Shown here piece after piece: positions 12,026-12,594 of a stretch of DNA of 12,594 nt (position 1 is its first letter; each line of letters begins with the position of its first letter). The notes under the pieces are model-generated. The model made no database searches, had not been told where the DNA came from, and saw nothing but the letters and a program-made list of their open reading frames with translations. The stretch is from Polynucleobacter meluiroseus (GTDB taxonomy: Bacteria > Verrucomicrobiota > Verrucomicrobiia > Opitutales > UBA953), in the NCBI GenBank assembly GCA_943323725.2, contig CALPIW020000020.1, forward strand, positions 1 to 12,594. Direction: 5' to 3'. Made by a program: the position numbers and the translations under genes.

Positions 12026-12594
12026 CCTTGTCGTCGAGGAAGCGGACGACCTCGTCTTCCGTCATGCGCACCTGCTCCAGCGTGTCGCGGTCGCGGACCG
12101 TGACGCCGGCGCCCTTCTCGATCGTGTCGAAGTCGATGGTGATGCCGTAAGGCGTGCCGATCTCGTCCTGGCGGCGGTAGCGGCGGCCGATGGCGCCGGC
12201 GGCGTCGTAGAAGACGTTGTGGCGCTTCTTCAGACGGCGGTAGAGGGCCTCGGCGCGTTCGACGAGCTCGGGCTTGTTCTTCACCAGCGGGAAGATCGCG
12301 GCCTTGAACGGGGCGACGCGGGCCGGGAGGCGGAGCACGACGCGCTTCTCGCCCTCGACCTCGTCCTCATGGTAGGCCGTGGTGAGGAGCGCGAGGAACA
12401 CGCGGTCGACGCCGACGGAGGGCTCGATCACGTGCGGGATGTAGCGGGCCTTGGCGGCCTCGTCGAACCAGTCGAGCTTCTGGCCCGAGACGTTGCTGTG
12501 CTGGGTCAGATCGAAGTCGCCGCGGGCGGCGACGCCCTGGAGCTCCTGCACGCCGAAGGGGAATTCGAACATGATGTCCGTGGTGCCCTTGGAA
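12015..12594 (-). CDS. glyQS: Glycine--tRNA ligase, single-chain type (C-terminal part, cut by window edge)
   Basis: This is the C-terminal 192 residues of the homodimeric class IIa glycyl-tRNA synthetase, which charges tRNA-Gly in the cytosol. The frame stays open to the right edge, so the start and the N-terminal catalytic half lie outside. The visible part begins with SKGTTDIMFEFPFGVQELQG, followed by GDFDLTQHSNVSGQKLDWFD and the class II motif-3 region YIPHVIEPSVGVDRVFLALL. The anticodon-binding domain includes LPARVAPFKAAIFPLVKN, GRRYRRQDEIGTPYGITIDFDT and TVRDRDTLEQ. This pattern is that of the eukaryote-like alpha2 GlyRS, not the alpha2-beta2 GlyQ/GlyS of E. coli. The internal ATG at 12572 is not the real start. 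The last 11 bases overlap the 3' end of the MurU-AmgK fusion gene on the other strand. Confidence 0.96.
   Translation of the reverse strand, partial: SKGTTDIMFEFPFGVQELQGVAARGDFDLTQHSNVSGQKLDWFDEAAKARYIPHVIEPSVGVDRVFLALLTTAYHEDEVEGEKRVVLRLPARVAPFKAAIFPLVKNKPELVERAEALYRRLKKRHNVFYDAAGAIGRRYRRQDEIGTPYGITIDFDTIEKGAGVTVRDRDTLEQVRMTEDEVVRFLDDKVNG

Overview
This window is a gene-dense, GC-rich stretch of bacterial chromosome carrying mostly housekeeping genes. Thirteen protein genes fill almost all of it, and no gap between genes exceeds about 185 bases. I saw no tRNA, rRNA, CRISPR array, insertion sequence or phage gene. The strict avoidance of Shine-Dalgarno sequences, the single-chain glycyl-tRNA synthetase, the extended IF3 and the overall protein character suggest a Verrucomicrobiota member, possibly class Opitutae. 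That placement is inference from remembered sequence character, not a search.

Left part (1-2839, minus strand): rpmI, rplT, pheS and pheT (cut by the window edge) form one translation block. A strong intrinsic terminator sits between rplT and pheS, so the synthetase genes may be attenuated or separately transcribed. In the classical layout infC leads this block. Here infC is inverted and lies across a divergent intergenic region and a peroxiredoxin gene.

Middle part (3002-8651, plus strand): a PrxQ/BCP-type peroxiredoxin, infC (basic N-terminal and acidic C-terminal extensions), a secreted N-acetylmuramoyl-L-alanine amidase 4 bases behind infC, then rpsA with six S1 domains. A textbook terminator closes rpsA and a cardiolipin synthase gene follows. 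That gene ends exactly where the oppositely oriented metX ends.

Right part (8652-12594): metX (minus strand) and a Fur-family regulator (plus strand) diverge from an 88-base spacer that contains a 28-base interrupted inverted repeat. The regulator gene overlaps by 8 bases a gene for a fused two-domain enzyme: an N-terminal MurU-like sugar-1-phosphate nucleotidyltransferase and a C-terminal AmgK-like kinase. Together these would do the last two steps of the anomeric peptidoglycan-recycling route. Its 3' end overlaps that of glyQS, which runs off the right edge.

Functional themes are translation (bL35, bL20, IF3, S1, PheRS, GlyRS), envelope (amidase, cardiolipin synthase, MurU-AmgK fusion), methionine synthesis (MetX) and redox or metal homeostasis (peroxiredoxin, Fur family). 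The points most worth following are the MurU-AmgK fusion coupled to a Fur-family gene, the SD-less A/C-rich leaders, the relocated infC and the rplT-pheS terminator.
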